DNA of 26,133 nt from an uncultured Veillonella sp. (GCF_938010505.1 NZ_CALLVP010000079.1:1-26133), one strand, 5' to 3'. Numbered from the stretch's first letter, positions 15,536 to 22,764 are shown. Numbers and translations: made by a program. Notes: a model not told the origin generated them from the letters alone.

Positions 15536-16474
15536 ATGATATTACAGACTGGACAACGTACAGATATTCCTGCTTTTTATGGACAATGGCTAATCAATCG
15601 TGTTTGTGAAGGGTTTGTGGATGTTCGTAATCCATATAATCCGCTACAGGTGACTCGGTATCCTATTAATCACGAGGTAGTAGATGGTATTGCATTTTGT
15701 ACTAAGAATCCTTTACCATTTATTCCACTACTAAATGAAATTGTTGACTACAGACAATACTGGCATATGACAATAACGCCTTATGGAACTGATATTGAGC
15801 CCTATGTACCACCTTATCCTTCTGTTATAGAGGGATTTAAACACATATCCAAACTGCTTACTCCACAATCTATGGTATGGCGCTATGATCCTATCATTTT
15901 AACCAATGAGTATACAGTAGATTTTCATTTTGAAAGCTTTTATATAATGGCCAAGTCCCTTAAAGATTATACAGATACAGTTGTTGTTAGCTTTTTAGAT
16001 ATATTTGATAAGGTGGCTCAAAATTTCCCAGAAGGGTACAGACCGAGTTTAGATGTTCAAAATAAGATCATTAAAGAATTTCTATCCATAGCTCGTTCTC
16101 ATCATATGACTCTCAAAACCTGTGGAGAAGGGCATATCTGTAAAGAAATTGGTGCTGATACAGAGGGGTGCCTTACTTTAGATTGTTATGAAAGGGCCTG
16201 GAATATAAAATTAAAAGCACCAAAACGTACGCCAGCACGACCAGAATGTAATTGTTATTTACATGGTGATATTGGGGCTTATGATAGCTGTAGTCATTTT
16301 TGTCGATATTGTTATGCCAATACTAATCAAGCGGCAGTTCGATATAATCGGTTACATCATGATCCAAATTCTAGCTTACTTATTGGAAAACTTTCAAAAA
16401 GAGAAATTATCAAAGAAAGTACGGAGAAGAGCTGGATTGTAGAGGAAACTATAACACAAGATAGCTTGTTTTAA
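15536..16474 (+). CDS. DUF1848 family protein with C-terminal radical-SAM-like Cys triad
   Basis: A 312-residue cytosolic protein that I assign to DUF1848. Characteristic stretches are ILQTGQRTDIPAFYGQW near the N-terminus, RNPYNPLQVTRYPIN, IAFCTKNPLPF, MTITPYGTDIEP, VWRYDPIIL and VVVSFLDIFDKV, spread over what looks like a TIM-barrel-like body. The C-terminal end carries C238-x-C240 and then DIGAYDSCSHFCRYCYAN, giving C252-x3-C256-x2-C259. This is the spacing of a radical SAM iron-sulfur motif, but at the C-terminus instead of the usual N-terminal position. An iron-sulfur cluster is therefore likely; the reaction is unknown. Good purine-rich ribosome binding site. It is an isolated gene with its own extended -10 promoter. 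Confidence 0.82.
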   Translation: MILQTGQRTDIPAFYGQWLINRVCEGFVDVRNPYNPLQVTRYPINHEVVDGIAFCTKNPLPFIPLLNEIVDYRQYWHMTITPYGTDIEPYVPPYPSVIEGFKHISKLLTPQSMVWRYDPIILTNEYTVDFHFESFYIMAKSLKDYTDTVVVSFLDIFDKVAQNFPEGYRPSLDVQNKIIKEFLSIARSHHMTLKTCGEGHICKEIGADTEGCLTLDCYERAWNIKLKAPKRTPARPECNCYLHGDIGAYDSCSHFCRYCYANTNQAAVRYNRLHHDPNSSLLIGKLSKREIIKESTEKSWIVEETITQDSLF

Positions 16475-16615
16475 GCAGAATTACAAGGAATTACTAAATT
16501 AAATGAATTGACTTATCGTGTAAAATAGATACCAAAGGGGTTGTCAAGAAGGAATCTCAGGAATATAAGAGAGTGTAAATGTGTTTTTTGTTTAATTAAA
16601 AAGGAGGTGCATTAT

Positions 16616-17524
16616 ATGATAAAGTATAAGAGTGATAGTAAAGAAAGTTTACAATCATCTGAATCATCTATGCCCGTGTTAGCAATGTGTTACGACTTTG
16701 ATAAAACCTTAACCCCTGACGATATGCAGGCACAAGGATTTATTCAATCGGTAGGTTATAACGAGGAGCAAATCAAACAATTTTGGCATGAATCAAATCA
16801 GTTGGCTAAAAAACATGATATGGATAATAATTTAGCCTATATGTATAAAATGATTCAAGAAGCAGTAGGCCATTTCTATGTAACAAAAGATAAGCTCATG
16901 GAATACGGCAATCAAGTAGAATTATACGAAGGGGTACGGACTTGGTTTGAACGTATTCGCGAATATGGCTTAGAACAAGGCGTTAAGATTGAACATTACA
17001 TTATTTCATCTGGCTTAAAAGAGATGATCGAAGGCACTGAAATGGCAAAAGAAGGGGCTTTCACCAAAATTTATGCCAGTGCATTTATGTTTGATGATAA
17101 AGGTGTAGCTGTTTGGCCTGCACAAGCCATTAACTATACTAATAAGACACAGTTTTTATTCCGTATTCAAAAAGGGATACTCGATATTAACGATACCGGT
17201 GTTAATGATTACATCAAGCCTGAAAATCAACGAGTGCCGTTCCGTAACATGATTTATATTGGGGATAGTGATACAGATATTCCTTGTATGAGTCTTGTAA
17301 ATGCTAATGGTGGTCATTCTATAGGTGTGTACGATCCTTTTAAAAAGGATAAAGAAAAAGTATATAAAATGATGCGACATCACCGTATACGTTATTATGC
17401 ATCTGCAGACTATTCGAATGGTTCAAAACTAGATACATTAGTAAAGCAAATTATACGTAAAACCGCAGCCTTTGAAGTATTAGGAGGCGAATATATTCAT
17501 TGTAAATACGAAGCTGAGGAGTAA
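16616..17524 (+). CDS. HAD-superfamily hydrolase (phosphatase-like)
   Basis: A 302-residue haloacid dehalogenase-type phosphohydrolase. Motif I is DFDKTLT with the nucleophile Asp27 and acid/base Asp29, motif II is IISSG (S131 or S132), a Lys (K177) could be motif III, and motif IV is GDSDTDIPCM (216-225). A helical cap between motifs I and II (residues 40-115) suggests a C1-capped, phosphoserine-phosphatase-like member. The start is placed at 16616 because AAGGAGGTG lies just upstream; an in-frame ATG at 16541 would add 25 residues and has no comparable site. The N-terminal ~20 residues are polar and Ser-rich. It is followed after one base by the DUF4241 gene, so the two are surely cotranscribed. 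Substrate unknown. Confidence 0.88.
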   Translation: MIKYKSDSKESLQSSESSMPVLAMCYDFDKTLTPDDMQAQGFIQSVGYNEEQIKQFWHESNQLAKKHDMDNNLAYMYKMIQEAVGHFYVTKDKLMEYGNQVELYEGVRTWFERIREYGLEQGVKIEHYIISSGLKEMIEGTEMAKEGAFTKIYASAFMFDDKGVAVWPAQAINYTNKTQFLFRIQKGILDINDTGVNDYIKPENQRVPFRNMIYIGDSDTDIPCMSLVNANGGHSIGVYDPFKKDKEKVYKMMRHHRIRYYASADYSNGSKLDTLVKQIIRKTAAFEVLGGEYIHCKYEAEE

Positions 17525-17525
17525 C

Positions 17526-18269
17526 ATGGATAAATCTAAATTAACTAGTGAATGGATTCAAACTTTTAATCGTTTGGGGGCTGAAGGTAAATTAAAACCT
17601 ACTGTACCATATCATGATTTATTCAACCGTAAAGAGTTAAAAGGTTTTCCGCTACATACATTACAAATGTGGACGGTAAACTTTCCAACAGGACATATTA
17701 CATGCTGTGATCCTTTAGTTTCATTGCCGAGTAAGCCTGATACGTATCTTAGAACTGTAGAGCCAGGTACGTATCTATTAGAGACTAAGATTATCGAAAT
17801 GGAACCAAATGAATATCGTTATGTAGCTAGTCGAGTTGTTTTTAGCGGTAATGAGCCTGTATACTACGAATTAGCATTAAAAGGGACTGAAGACTTAACT
17901 GATTTAGATGATGGGGATACCTATATTGGATTTCCAGTCGATTCAGGTTTAGCTACAATAGTAGATGCACAAACTATTGAGACATATAACAAGTTTTATG
18001 AACAATGGCATACTAACTACCCTGAAAAAAATATCTATGATGATTACTATAGTGATTTATTCCAATTGAATGCGATGGCATATCCTCAGTATCAACGATC
18101 TAAAGGTGATTGGATTAGTTTTACAATTCCTGAAACAGAATTAACCGTACCAATGATTCAATCTGGCTTTGGTGATGGTTTATATCCAGTATACTGGGCA
18201 TTTGATAAAGATGGACAGATCTGCCAAATTATTATGGAATACATTGATTGTAGCGAAGCATATGAATAA
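17526..18269 (+). CDS. DUF4241 family protein
   Basis: A 247-residue cytosolic protein with the hallmark segments of DUF4241: PGTYLLETKIIEM, RYVASRVVFSGNEPVYYELAL, GFPVDSGLATIVDA, and near the C-terminus SGFGDGLYPVYWAFDKDGQI. There are no membrane segments. Its ATG lies one base after the stop of the HAD gene and its ribosome binding site (GAGGAG) lies inside that gene, so translation is coupled. Function is unknown; DUF4241 proteins occur in many contexts, including some suspected immunity loci, but no toxin gene is present here. The pairing with a phosphatase is the only functional hint. Confidence 0.82.
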   Translation: MDKSKLTSEWIQTFNRLGAEGKLKPTVPYHDLFNRKELKGFPLHTLQMWTVNFPTGHITCCDPLVSLPSKPDTYLRTVEPGTYLLETKIIEMEPNEYRYVASRVVFSGNEPVYYELALKGTEDLTDLDDGDTYIGFPVDSGLATIVDAQTIETYNKFYEQWHTNYPEKNIYDDYYSDLFQLNAMAYPQYQRSKGDWISFTIPETELTVPMIQSGFGDGLYPVYWAFDKDGQICQIIMEYIDCSEAYE

Positions 18270-18321
18270 TGTATTTAATATAGTTAAGGAAATAATTATA
18301 TATAACTTAATATATATAAAT

Positions 18322-18349
18322 AAGGCGCTTAGATAACTAAGCGCCTTTT
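18322..18349. terminator. Terminator after the HAD-DUF4241 operon
   Basis: An 11-bp perfect stem (18322-18332 with 18337-18347) has a 4-nt loop and ends in TTTT (18346-18349) on the plus strand. It also lies at the 3' side of the small minus-strand gene at 18376-18525. Confidence 0.82.
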
Positions 18350-18375
18350 AATATGATCGTATTATATTTTGAGAT

Positions 18376-18525
18376 TTAAATACCAAAAATCCAGTTTACT
18401 AATACACGAATGATACTTAAACCAAGAATAATTTCAGCAAGAAATCTTAAAGAACTCTCCATGCCATTACCTAAATGTTTTAAACCACCAATTTTGGCTT
18501 TACTTACAATATCACACCAGCACAT
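18376..18525 (-). CDS. Small membrane peptide (49 aa), unrecognised
   Basis: A short open frame on the minus strand encodes 49 residues starting MCWCDIVSKAKIGG and ending in VNWIFGI. A textbook GGAGG site (complement of 18531-18535) lies 5 nt before the ATG, and the frame ends just before a terminator. Residues ~25-49 (RFLAEIILGLSIIRVLVNWI) form a single hydrophobic helix suited to membrane insertion. The N-terminal part is polar with two cysteines (CWC) and a basic, Gly-rich segment. I do not recognise the family. Possibilities are a small membrane regulator or a type I toxin-like peptide. Confidence rests on the ribosome binding site and placement, not homology. Confidence 0.5.
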   Translation of the reverse strand: MCWCDIVSKAKIGGLKHLGNGMESSLRFLAEIILGLSIIRVLVNWIFGI

Positions 18526-18540
18526 ATAATTCCTCCATAA

Positions 18541-18735
18541 GAGTATGAGTAAATTAGATAATTTATATTACTATTTTACAATCTAATTCTAAAAAATTCA
18601 ATATAAAATTACTAATGCATACAATAGTTTAAATAAAAAAGCTTTAATGTATAAGATTTTTAAATTTTGAAATGGTTTTATTAATTATGATTTTAAAATA
18701 TGATACTATAAGATTAATTATTATTGTGTTGTGTA
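18541..18735. other. AT-rich intergenic stretch with no gene seen
   Basis: Part of a 457-bp stretch (18526-18982) without a sizeable gene. This portion is very AT-rich and holds no clear hairpin. An extended -10-like TGATACTAT at 18701-18709 could drive the tiny frame at 18736. Confidence 0.4.
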
Positions 18736-18801
18736 ATGAAAAGATATATGAAAAAGTTTGTATTAGGCTTAGCCATAGCATTGGCTCTTTGTAGTCTTTG
18801 A
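18736..18801 (+). other. 21-codon leader-like frame, possible remnant of a secreted protein gene
   Basis: The frame reads MKRYMKKFVLGLAIALALCSL and then stops. This is a complete bacterial signal peptide (charged start, hydrophobic core, lipobox-like ALC) with no mature protein behind it. No good ribosome binding site is visible. A strong terminator follows 45 bp later. It could be a decayed lipoprotein gene, a very small secreted peptide, or chance in AT-rich DNA. Confidence 0.3.
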
Positions 18802-18846
18802 TAAATAATGAGTGCATATCTGGTTATTTTTAGAAGTAACTTACAT

Positions 18847-18881
18847 AAACTAGCTTATAGAAATATAGGCTAGTTTTTCTT
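18847..18881 (+). terminator. Intrinsic terminator with GAAA tetraloop
   Basis: A 13-bp stem (18847-18859 with 18864-18876, one G-T pair) is closed by a GAAA loop and followed by TTTTTCTTTT. Strong by sequence, yet no sizeable plus-strand gene precedes it, which implies a short transcript from 18700-18850. Confidence 0.8.
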
Positions 18882-18887
18882 TTAATA

Positions 18888-18928
18888 TAAATTACTTCCG
18901 ATAACGATATATTATCGGAAGTAATTTA
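18888..18928. repeat. Long perfect inverted repeat (17-bp stem)
   Basis: Bases 18888-18904 pair perfectly with 18912-18928 around a 7-nt loop (CGATATA). No T-run adjoins either side, so it is not a standard terminator. It sits between two terminators facing opposite ways. It could be a protein-binding palindrome, a REP-like unit or a transcript barrier. Confidence 0.7.
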
Positions 18929-18932
18929 ATGT

Positions 18933-18958
18933 CAAAAATTGGGCCTAAATGGCCCAAT
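18933..18958 (-). terminator. Terminator of the PAP2 gene
   Basis: ATTGGGCC (18938-18945) pairs with GGCCCAAT (18951-18958). On the minus strand the stem is followed by a T-run (AAAAA at 18934-18938 on plus). It lies 24 bp beyond the PAP2 stop. Confidence 0.8.
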
Positions 18959-18982
18959 CCCTTGTGTTATATAGTTTTTTGC

Positions 18983-19600
18983 TTATTTACGTTTAAATGT
19001 GTATGGTTCGTATTCTACATCATTATGGCGGTTAATCCACCAGTTCCAGCCGATTCTTGCTAACTTCCAAGCAATGAATCCTACGATGATTCCTAATACT
19101 AAACCTGTTAATACATCTGTTGGATAATGTGCAAATAAGTAAACTCTAGAGAATGCTACTACTATTGAACCTAACAATGCTAAAATCCCTAAATAACGCT
19201 TCTGAGGCGCTATTTGGGTTAAGCCTAGGTAAATCGTCATAGATGATGCGAATGAACCAAAACTGTGGCCTGATGGGAATGAATAGCTTGTAGCTTTTGG
19301 TAGTGCAGATTCCAACGGTACCGTTACATTTGGAAAATCTACAAATGGTCTTAATCTAGCTACATTTGGTTTTAAACCTTGGTCGCCAATTATAAATACA
19401 AATCCTAAAGCAATAATAATTGCCACGCCTAAAACGCGGTATTTTTTTTGTAGCATTAATAATAATGCTATAATAATCCATAATGCGCCATTGCTTGTAA
19501 TTTTTGAGATAAATGCCATAATTGGTGTTAAAAAACTATATACAAAATGTTCATGTACATAGAAGATTAAAGAGTGATCAAATTGTAAAATTGTGTCCAT
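18983..19600 (-). CDS. PAP2-family membrane phosphatase
   Basis: An integral membrane phosphatase of the PAP2 superfamily (205 residues). All three signature motifs are present: KPNVARLRP (K-x6-RP type), PSGHS with the catalytic His, and SRVYLFAHYPTD (SR-x5-H-x3-D). About five to six hydrophobic segments surround them, e.g. WIIIALLLML, LGVAIIIALGFVFIIG and VLTGLVLGIIVGFIAW. The C-terminus is short, basic and cytosolic. Likely substrates for this family are undecaprenyl diphosphate (BcrC-type recycling) or other lipid phosphates; sequence alone cannot decide. A single gene with its own terminator. An AAAGGA site precedes the ATG. Confidence 0.9.
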   Translation of the reverse strand: MDTILQFDHSLIFYVHEHFVYSFLTPIMAFISKITSNGALWIIIALLLMLQKKYRVLGVAIIIALGFVFIIGDQGLKPNVARLRPFVDFPNVTVPLESALPKATSYSFPSGHSFGSFASSMTIYLGLTQIAPQKRYLGILALLGSIVVAFSRVYLFAHYPTDVLTGLVLGIIVGFIAWKLARIGWNWWINRHNDVEYEPYTFKRK

Positions 19601-19731
19601 AAATTCCTTTTCTATTCTACTTTTACCTAAATGATAATTGTTGAGAATGTCTTATTATGCTTTTTATTTTAATAATTAATCTATACTAATTTATTTACGT
19701 ATATAATGATTTCTCATTTACAGCCCAAATA

Positions 19732-19775
19732 ATAGCCTAAACTATTTATATACAATGGTCAATAGTTTAGGCTAT
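19732..19775 (-). terminator. Terminator of the VanW gene
   Basis: A perfect 15-bp inverted repeat (19732-19746 with 19761-19775) has a 14-nt loop and lies 19 bp past the VanW stop. The T-run on the minus strand is short (TTATTT), so efficiency is uncertain. Confidence 0.65.
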
Positions 19776-19793
19776 ATTTCATAAAAGCTATAG

Positions 19794-21140
19794 TTATGAT
19801 TTCTTTTTATCTGTTTTCTTAGGTGGCGCTTCAGGTGTTGCAGGCATTGTAATAATCGTATCTACAGGGTCATATACAGACTCAAAGAAATCAGTTTGAG
19901 TAACCCAGTTACCATATGTAATGGTTCTATACGTATTCATTTTTAAGCCTACATGGCCCTCTTGTATTTCTTTTTCTTTTAAAGATGGATCTACCTTAGT
20001 TATTGTTTTATTTGGAATCTCACCATAATCGCCTACAGAGATAGATACATTTTTTGGTTTATCTTCAGCTGTACCTATAATGTAAATAGTTAACGTACCA
20101 TTATTCATAACACTTAAGATATAAATAGAATGTTGGTACGGATTTCTAAACTTAAAGTCTAAATAGCCCCAAGCTACCGTAGCATCTCTACCAGCTTGAA
20201 TATATCCAACTGGTTCAAAATGAGGTGTACGTTCAACAATATTCATTCCAGATAATAAAGCTGTATTAAAAATAGTAGAACTTACTTGACAAATACCGCC
20301 ACCAATGCCTGAAACTAATTTGCCATCAATCATAACAGGGGCATCATCATAGCCAGCTTCTGCAGTACGTTCGCCTACAACATCGTTAAAAGAGAATTGT
20401 GCACCGGGCTTAATGAGTGTTCCATTTATCTTATCAGAAGCTAATTGAATATTATGTGTTCTGCTTTCATTACTTGGATCATATTCTGTTGTGAAGGATG
20501 CCAATACTGTATTTAATGGTTTTAAATCAGTATCAGTAACTTTTACCGTATTCTGCGTAGTAAATACCATGGAAAGAGAATTTATACTATCGCCAGTCTG
20601 TAAATCATCTTTTAGCTTTTTGAGGGTGGCATCAATATCAATACGCTTACCTTCTTTCGCCGGATGTATTACTACTTGTCCATTTTCAACAGTAAGATAT
20701 GCATCATGACTAGGTGTCTCTATTGTTTTGGCTAACTCAGTAAGATATGTTTTACCCTTTACTTCGTCTAACTTATATTGTGGTTTAAAATGATGACCAT
20801 AAAATAAACCATTAAATCTATGTGACAATACTGTCCACATATCATCCTCATAGCCATATGTGGAAATAGCTTTTACCATAGCCTCTGTATCGAATTGAAT
20901 ACCTAAATCATGATATGTGGCTTGTTGTTTTTTATTATTTCCCATATCGATAGATATAGTCTGAGGTATCTTATCATTCACCTCTTGTAAACGTGCTTGT
21001 AATTCGTTCTTTGGTGTATTTGATAGATCTGTATCATTATAATATACACCATAAGAAATATTTTCTGTTGGAATGTATGAGCAACCACTTGTACCCAAAA
21101 GAACAAGTACTGTTCCTACTAATATGTATTTCTTCGTCAT
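19794..21140 (-). CDS. VanW-family lipoprotein, cell-envelope associated
   Basis: A 448-residue exported protein with a VanW domain. The start at 21140 is preferred over an upstream in-frame ATG at 21200. From here the protein begins MTKKYILVGTVLVLLGTSGC, a lipoprotein signal with Cys20, and GGGAGAG lies 11 nt upstream. The N-terminal half (to about residue 200) looks like the peptidoglycan-binding-like repeats that often precede VanW. The VanW core includes KPGAQFSFNDVVGERTAEAGY, GGGICQVSSTIFNTAL and RTPHFEPVGYIQAGRDATVAW. A polar Pro/Lys-rich tail ends the protein. VanW is named from a vancomycin-resistance cluster, but these proteins are widespread and their role is unknown; no resistance genes are nearby. 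Divergent from the recombinase gene. Confidence 0.88.
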   Translation of the reverse strand: MTKKYILVGTVLVLLGTSGCSYIPTENISYGVYYNDTDLSNTPKNELQARLQEVNDKIPQTISIDMGNNKKQQATYHDLGIQFDTEAMVKAISTYGYEDDMWTVLSHRFNGLFYGHHFKPQYKLDEVKGKTYLTELAKTIETPSHDAYLTVENGQVVIHPAKEGKRIDIDATLKKLKDDLQTGDSINSLSMVFTTQNTVKVTDTDLKPLNTVLASFTTEYDPSNESRTHNIQLASDKINGTLIKPGAQFSFNDVVGERTAEAGYDDAPVMIDGKLVSGIGGGICQVSSTIFNTALLSGMNIVERTPHFEPVGYIQAGRDATVAWGYLDFKFRNPYQHSIYILSVMNNGTLTIYIIGTAEDKPKNVSISVGDYGEIPNKTITKVDPSLKEKEIQEGHVGLKMNTYRTITYGNWVTQTDFFESVYDPVDTIITMPATPEAPPKKTDKKKS

Positions 21141-21206
21141 GTATTCGTAAACTCTCCCGAATAAGTTATTATATTCTCTAATTATAGCATATAAACACAT
21201 AATCTA

Positions 21207-21215
21207 TGGTACAAT
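21207..21215 (+). promoter_or_regulatory. Extended -10 promoter for the recombinase gene
   Basis: TGGTACAAT has the TGn extension and a 5/6 match -10, 31 bp before the ATG at 21247. No clear -35 was found. Confidence 0.4.
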
Positions 21216-21246
21216 TATATTGATATTTTATGGGTAAGGATGAATT

Positions 21247-22257
21247 ATGTCAAAGTCTAAGAAACAACAAAAACATTTCTATTTGCGCAATAACGATGCG
21301 CTTATGAATAGTAAAAAGTTGTCTATGAAAGCAAAACAAAGCATATTGTTATCTAAGGCTGAAAACACTGTTGATGCTTACGAATCGGATTGGGACGATT
21401 TCGTAGATTGGTGTACTTATCAAAAGGTATCTTATTTTCCAGCTACACCAGAAACAATAGTAAATTATATTAACGATCTAGCAGATTATGCAAAGGCAAA
21501 TACAATTTCACGTCGTATTAGTGCTATATCTGAAAATTTTAATGCTTCTGGCCAAAGAGATAATCCATGTATGGCTCCTATTGTAAAACAGGCCTTACGT
21601 GGTATTAGACGATTAAAAGGAACATTCCAACAAGGGAAAACACCAGTTTTGTTAGAAGATATTGAAGATATTATAGAGTGTATGTCTAAGATAGATATGC
21701 CGGAACTACAATTATTGCGTGATAAAGCTATTCTTTTGATTGGGTTTATGGGTGCCTTCCGGCGCAGTGAAATTGCAGCTATTACGGTAGAAAATCTTCA
21801 ATTTTCACCACAAGGCGTTGAAATATTTGTAGTATCCTCTAAGGCTGACCAAGAAGGTCAAGGTGCAGTGGTAGCGATTCCTCATTTATCTGGCTCTCCT
21901 CTAGATGCAGTACGAGCCTTACAACAATGGTTACATGCTTCTGGGATTACTGAAGGACCTGTATTTAGAGGTTTTACAAAAAATATGTCTTTAAGAAAGA
22001 CAGCTATATCTGATAAGATGATTGCAGAAATAGTTAAAAAATATATTTCTCTCATTGGTCTTGATCCTGCCATGTATGGTGCCCATAGTTTACGTCATGG
22101 CTTTGCAACGACTGCAGCCGCTTATGGTGTTGAGGAGCGTAATATCATGCGTCAAACCCGCCATCATAGTGTTAATATGGTTCGTCGTTACATTAATGAG
22201 GCAAACAAATTTGTAGATAATCCTATTTCAACGATCTTTAAAAAACGATTTAGATAA
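21247..22257 (+). CDS. Tyrosine recombinase / site-specific integrase, orphan
   Basis: A 336-residue tyrosine recombinase. The N-terminal SAM-like core-binding domain spans about residues 30-125 (ENTVDAYESDWDDFVDWC ... ISRRISAIS). The catalytic domain has R172 (FRRSE), K199 in the beta-hairpin (SSKADQEGQG), H280 and R283 (HSLRHG), H306 (TRHHS) and the nucleophile Y315 (VRRYINEA). The Gly usually found before the motif-III His is replaced by Arg305. It resembles phage-type integrases more than XerC or XerD in length and motif spelling. No excisionase, phage genes, tRNA target or att repeats are seen nearby, so it may be a domesticated or relic integrase. AAGGATG serves as the ribosome binding site; a strong terminator follows. 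Confidence 0.9.
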   Translation: MSKSKKQQKHFYLRNNDALMNSKKLSMKAKQSILLSKAENTVDAYESDWDDFVDWCTYQKVSYFPATPETIVNYINDLADYAKANTISRRISAISENFNASGQRDNPCMAPIVKQALRGIRRLKGTFQQGKTPVLLEDIEDIIECMSKIDMPELQLLRDKAILLIGFMGAFRRSEIAAITVENLQFSPQGVEIFVVSSKADQEGQGAVVAIPHLSGSPLDAVRALQQWLHASGITEGPVFRGFTKNMSLRKTAISDKMIAEIVKKYISLIGLDPAMYGAHSLRHGFATTAAAYGVEERNIMRQTRHHSVNMVRRYINEANKFVDNPISTIFKKRFR

Positions 22258-22258
22258 C

Positions 22259-22295
22259 AAAAGGCAGCTATCTCTATTAGAGTAGCTGCCTTTTT
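22259..22295. terminator. Bidirectional terminator between recombinase and yneA-like gene
   Basis: AAGGCAGCTA (22261-22270) pairs with TAGCTGCCTT (22283-22292). An inner CTCT/AGAG extension has one bulge. A-rich and T-rich flanks serve both strands. Confidence 0.85.
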
Positions 22296-22318
22296 GCGTG
22301 GGATTAACCCATATATAT

Positions 22319-22627
22319 TTAGTTTTGAGCCACATAGTCCAAAGCTCTAACTGGACTATCAGATTTCTTTGCTGGTACTTTCAAAACTGTACCAGGTACA
22401 AGAGCACCAGAATCGCTAATATTGTTAAGCTCCTTCATGGTATATACCATTTCACGAACATCCATATCTTTATGAGCTGTACGTGCTGCAATGTCCCACA
22501 TTGTATCGCCTACTTGAACCTTTACTTCACGTACATTATGTGTATTTACCTCTATTGTAGGATTTGACATATTATAACCAAATAATACTGTTAAGCACAT
22601 TCCTACCATCATCAATATATTTTTCAT
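22319..22627 (-). CDS. yneA: LysM-domain membrane protein, YneA-like SOS cell-division suppressor
   Basis: A 102-residue protein with one N-terminal membrane or signal segment (MKNILMMVGMCLTVLFGY) and one LysM domain (EVKVQVGDTMWDIAARTA ... GALVPGTVLKVPAKK). The layout (short TM anchor plus a LysM of ~50 residues) and the position, divergent from lexA, match Bacillus YneA. YneA is induced by DNA damage and transiently blocks septum formation at the membrane/wall. The start at 22627 is chosen because GAGGT lies 7 nt upstream and the signal segment begins there; the frame extends further upstream to 22741, but that would run through LexA boxes and the promoter. Regulation by LexA is strongly suggested by a box lying inside its promoter. 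Function is by analogy. Confidence 0.85.
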   Translation of the reverse strand: MKNILMMVGMCLTVLFGYNMSNPTIEVNTHNVREVKVQVGDTMWDIAARTAHKDMDVREMVYTMKELNNISDSGALVPGTVLKVPAKKSDSPVRALDYVAQN

Positions 22628-22663
22628 CTCATACCTCACATTTACATCGAACATAATATCTGG

Positions 22664-22675
22664 GAACATTTGTTT
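22664..22675. promoter_or_regulatory. LexA box A (yneA 5' region)
   Basis: GAACATTTGTTT matches the Firmicute SOS box GAAC-N4-GTTC at all but the last base. It lies ~40 bp upstream of the yneA start, just downstream of its predicted promoter. Confidence 0.7.
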
Positions 22676-22687
22676 GTTTACATGCTT

Positions 22688-22717
22688 ATAATAGCACACG
22701 AACGAATGTTCGGTCAA
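22688..22717 (-). promoter_or_regulatory. yneA promoter overlapped by LexA box B
   Basis: On the minus strand TTGACC (22717-22712) and TATTAT (22693-22688) are separated by 18 bp. LexA box B fills most of the spacer, so bound LexA would block RNA polymerase directly. Confidence 0.7.
22699..22712. promoter_or_regulatory. LexA box B, perfect palindrome
   Basis: CGAACGAATGTTCG is a full match to the Bacillus-type SOS consensus CGAAC-RNRY-GTTCG. It lies in the lexA/yneA intergenic region, inside the predicted yneA promoter. Confidence 0.92.
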
Positions 22718-22724
22718 GTGTTTT

Positions 22725-22738
22725 AGAACAAATGTTTG
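22725..22738. promoter_or_regulatory. LexA box C (overlaps lexA -35)
   Basis: AGAACAAATGTTTG matches GAAC-N4-GTTC with one change. It overlaps the -35 of the predicted lexA promoter, consistent with autoregulation. Confidence 0.8.
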
Positions 22739-22764
22739 CAAAAACTTTTAAAATTGCCTATAAT
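22736..22764 (+). promoter_or_regulatory. lexA promoter
   Basis: TTGCAA (22736-22741) and a perfect TATAAT (22759-22764) are separated by 17 bp. LexA box C overlaps the -35. The resulting leader is about 110 nt before the GTG start. Confidence 0.72.

Noticed and set aside
16541..16615. Upstream start for the HAD gene adding 25 residues with three cysteines
   Set aside because: No ribosome binding site of comparable quality; AAGGAGGTG directly precedes the ATG at 16616.
19794..21140. Vancomycin-resistance locus because of the VanW domain
   Set aside because: No vanH, vanA, vanX or two-component genes are nearby; VanW proteins are common in non-resistant bacteria.
21141..21200. Longer VanW protein starting at 21200
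   Set aside because: It would bury the lipoprotein signal peptide 20 residues inside the protein and has no ribosome binding site.
22628..22741. N-terminal extension of the LysM protein
   Set aside because: It runs through the predicted promoter and LexA boxes, and a signal segment with its own ribosome binding site starts at 22627.
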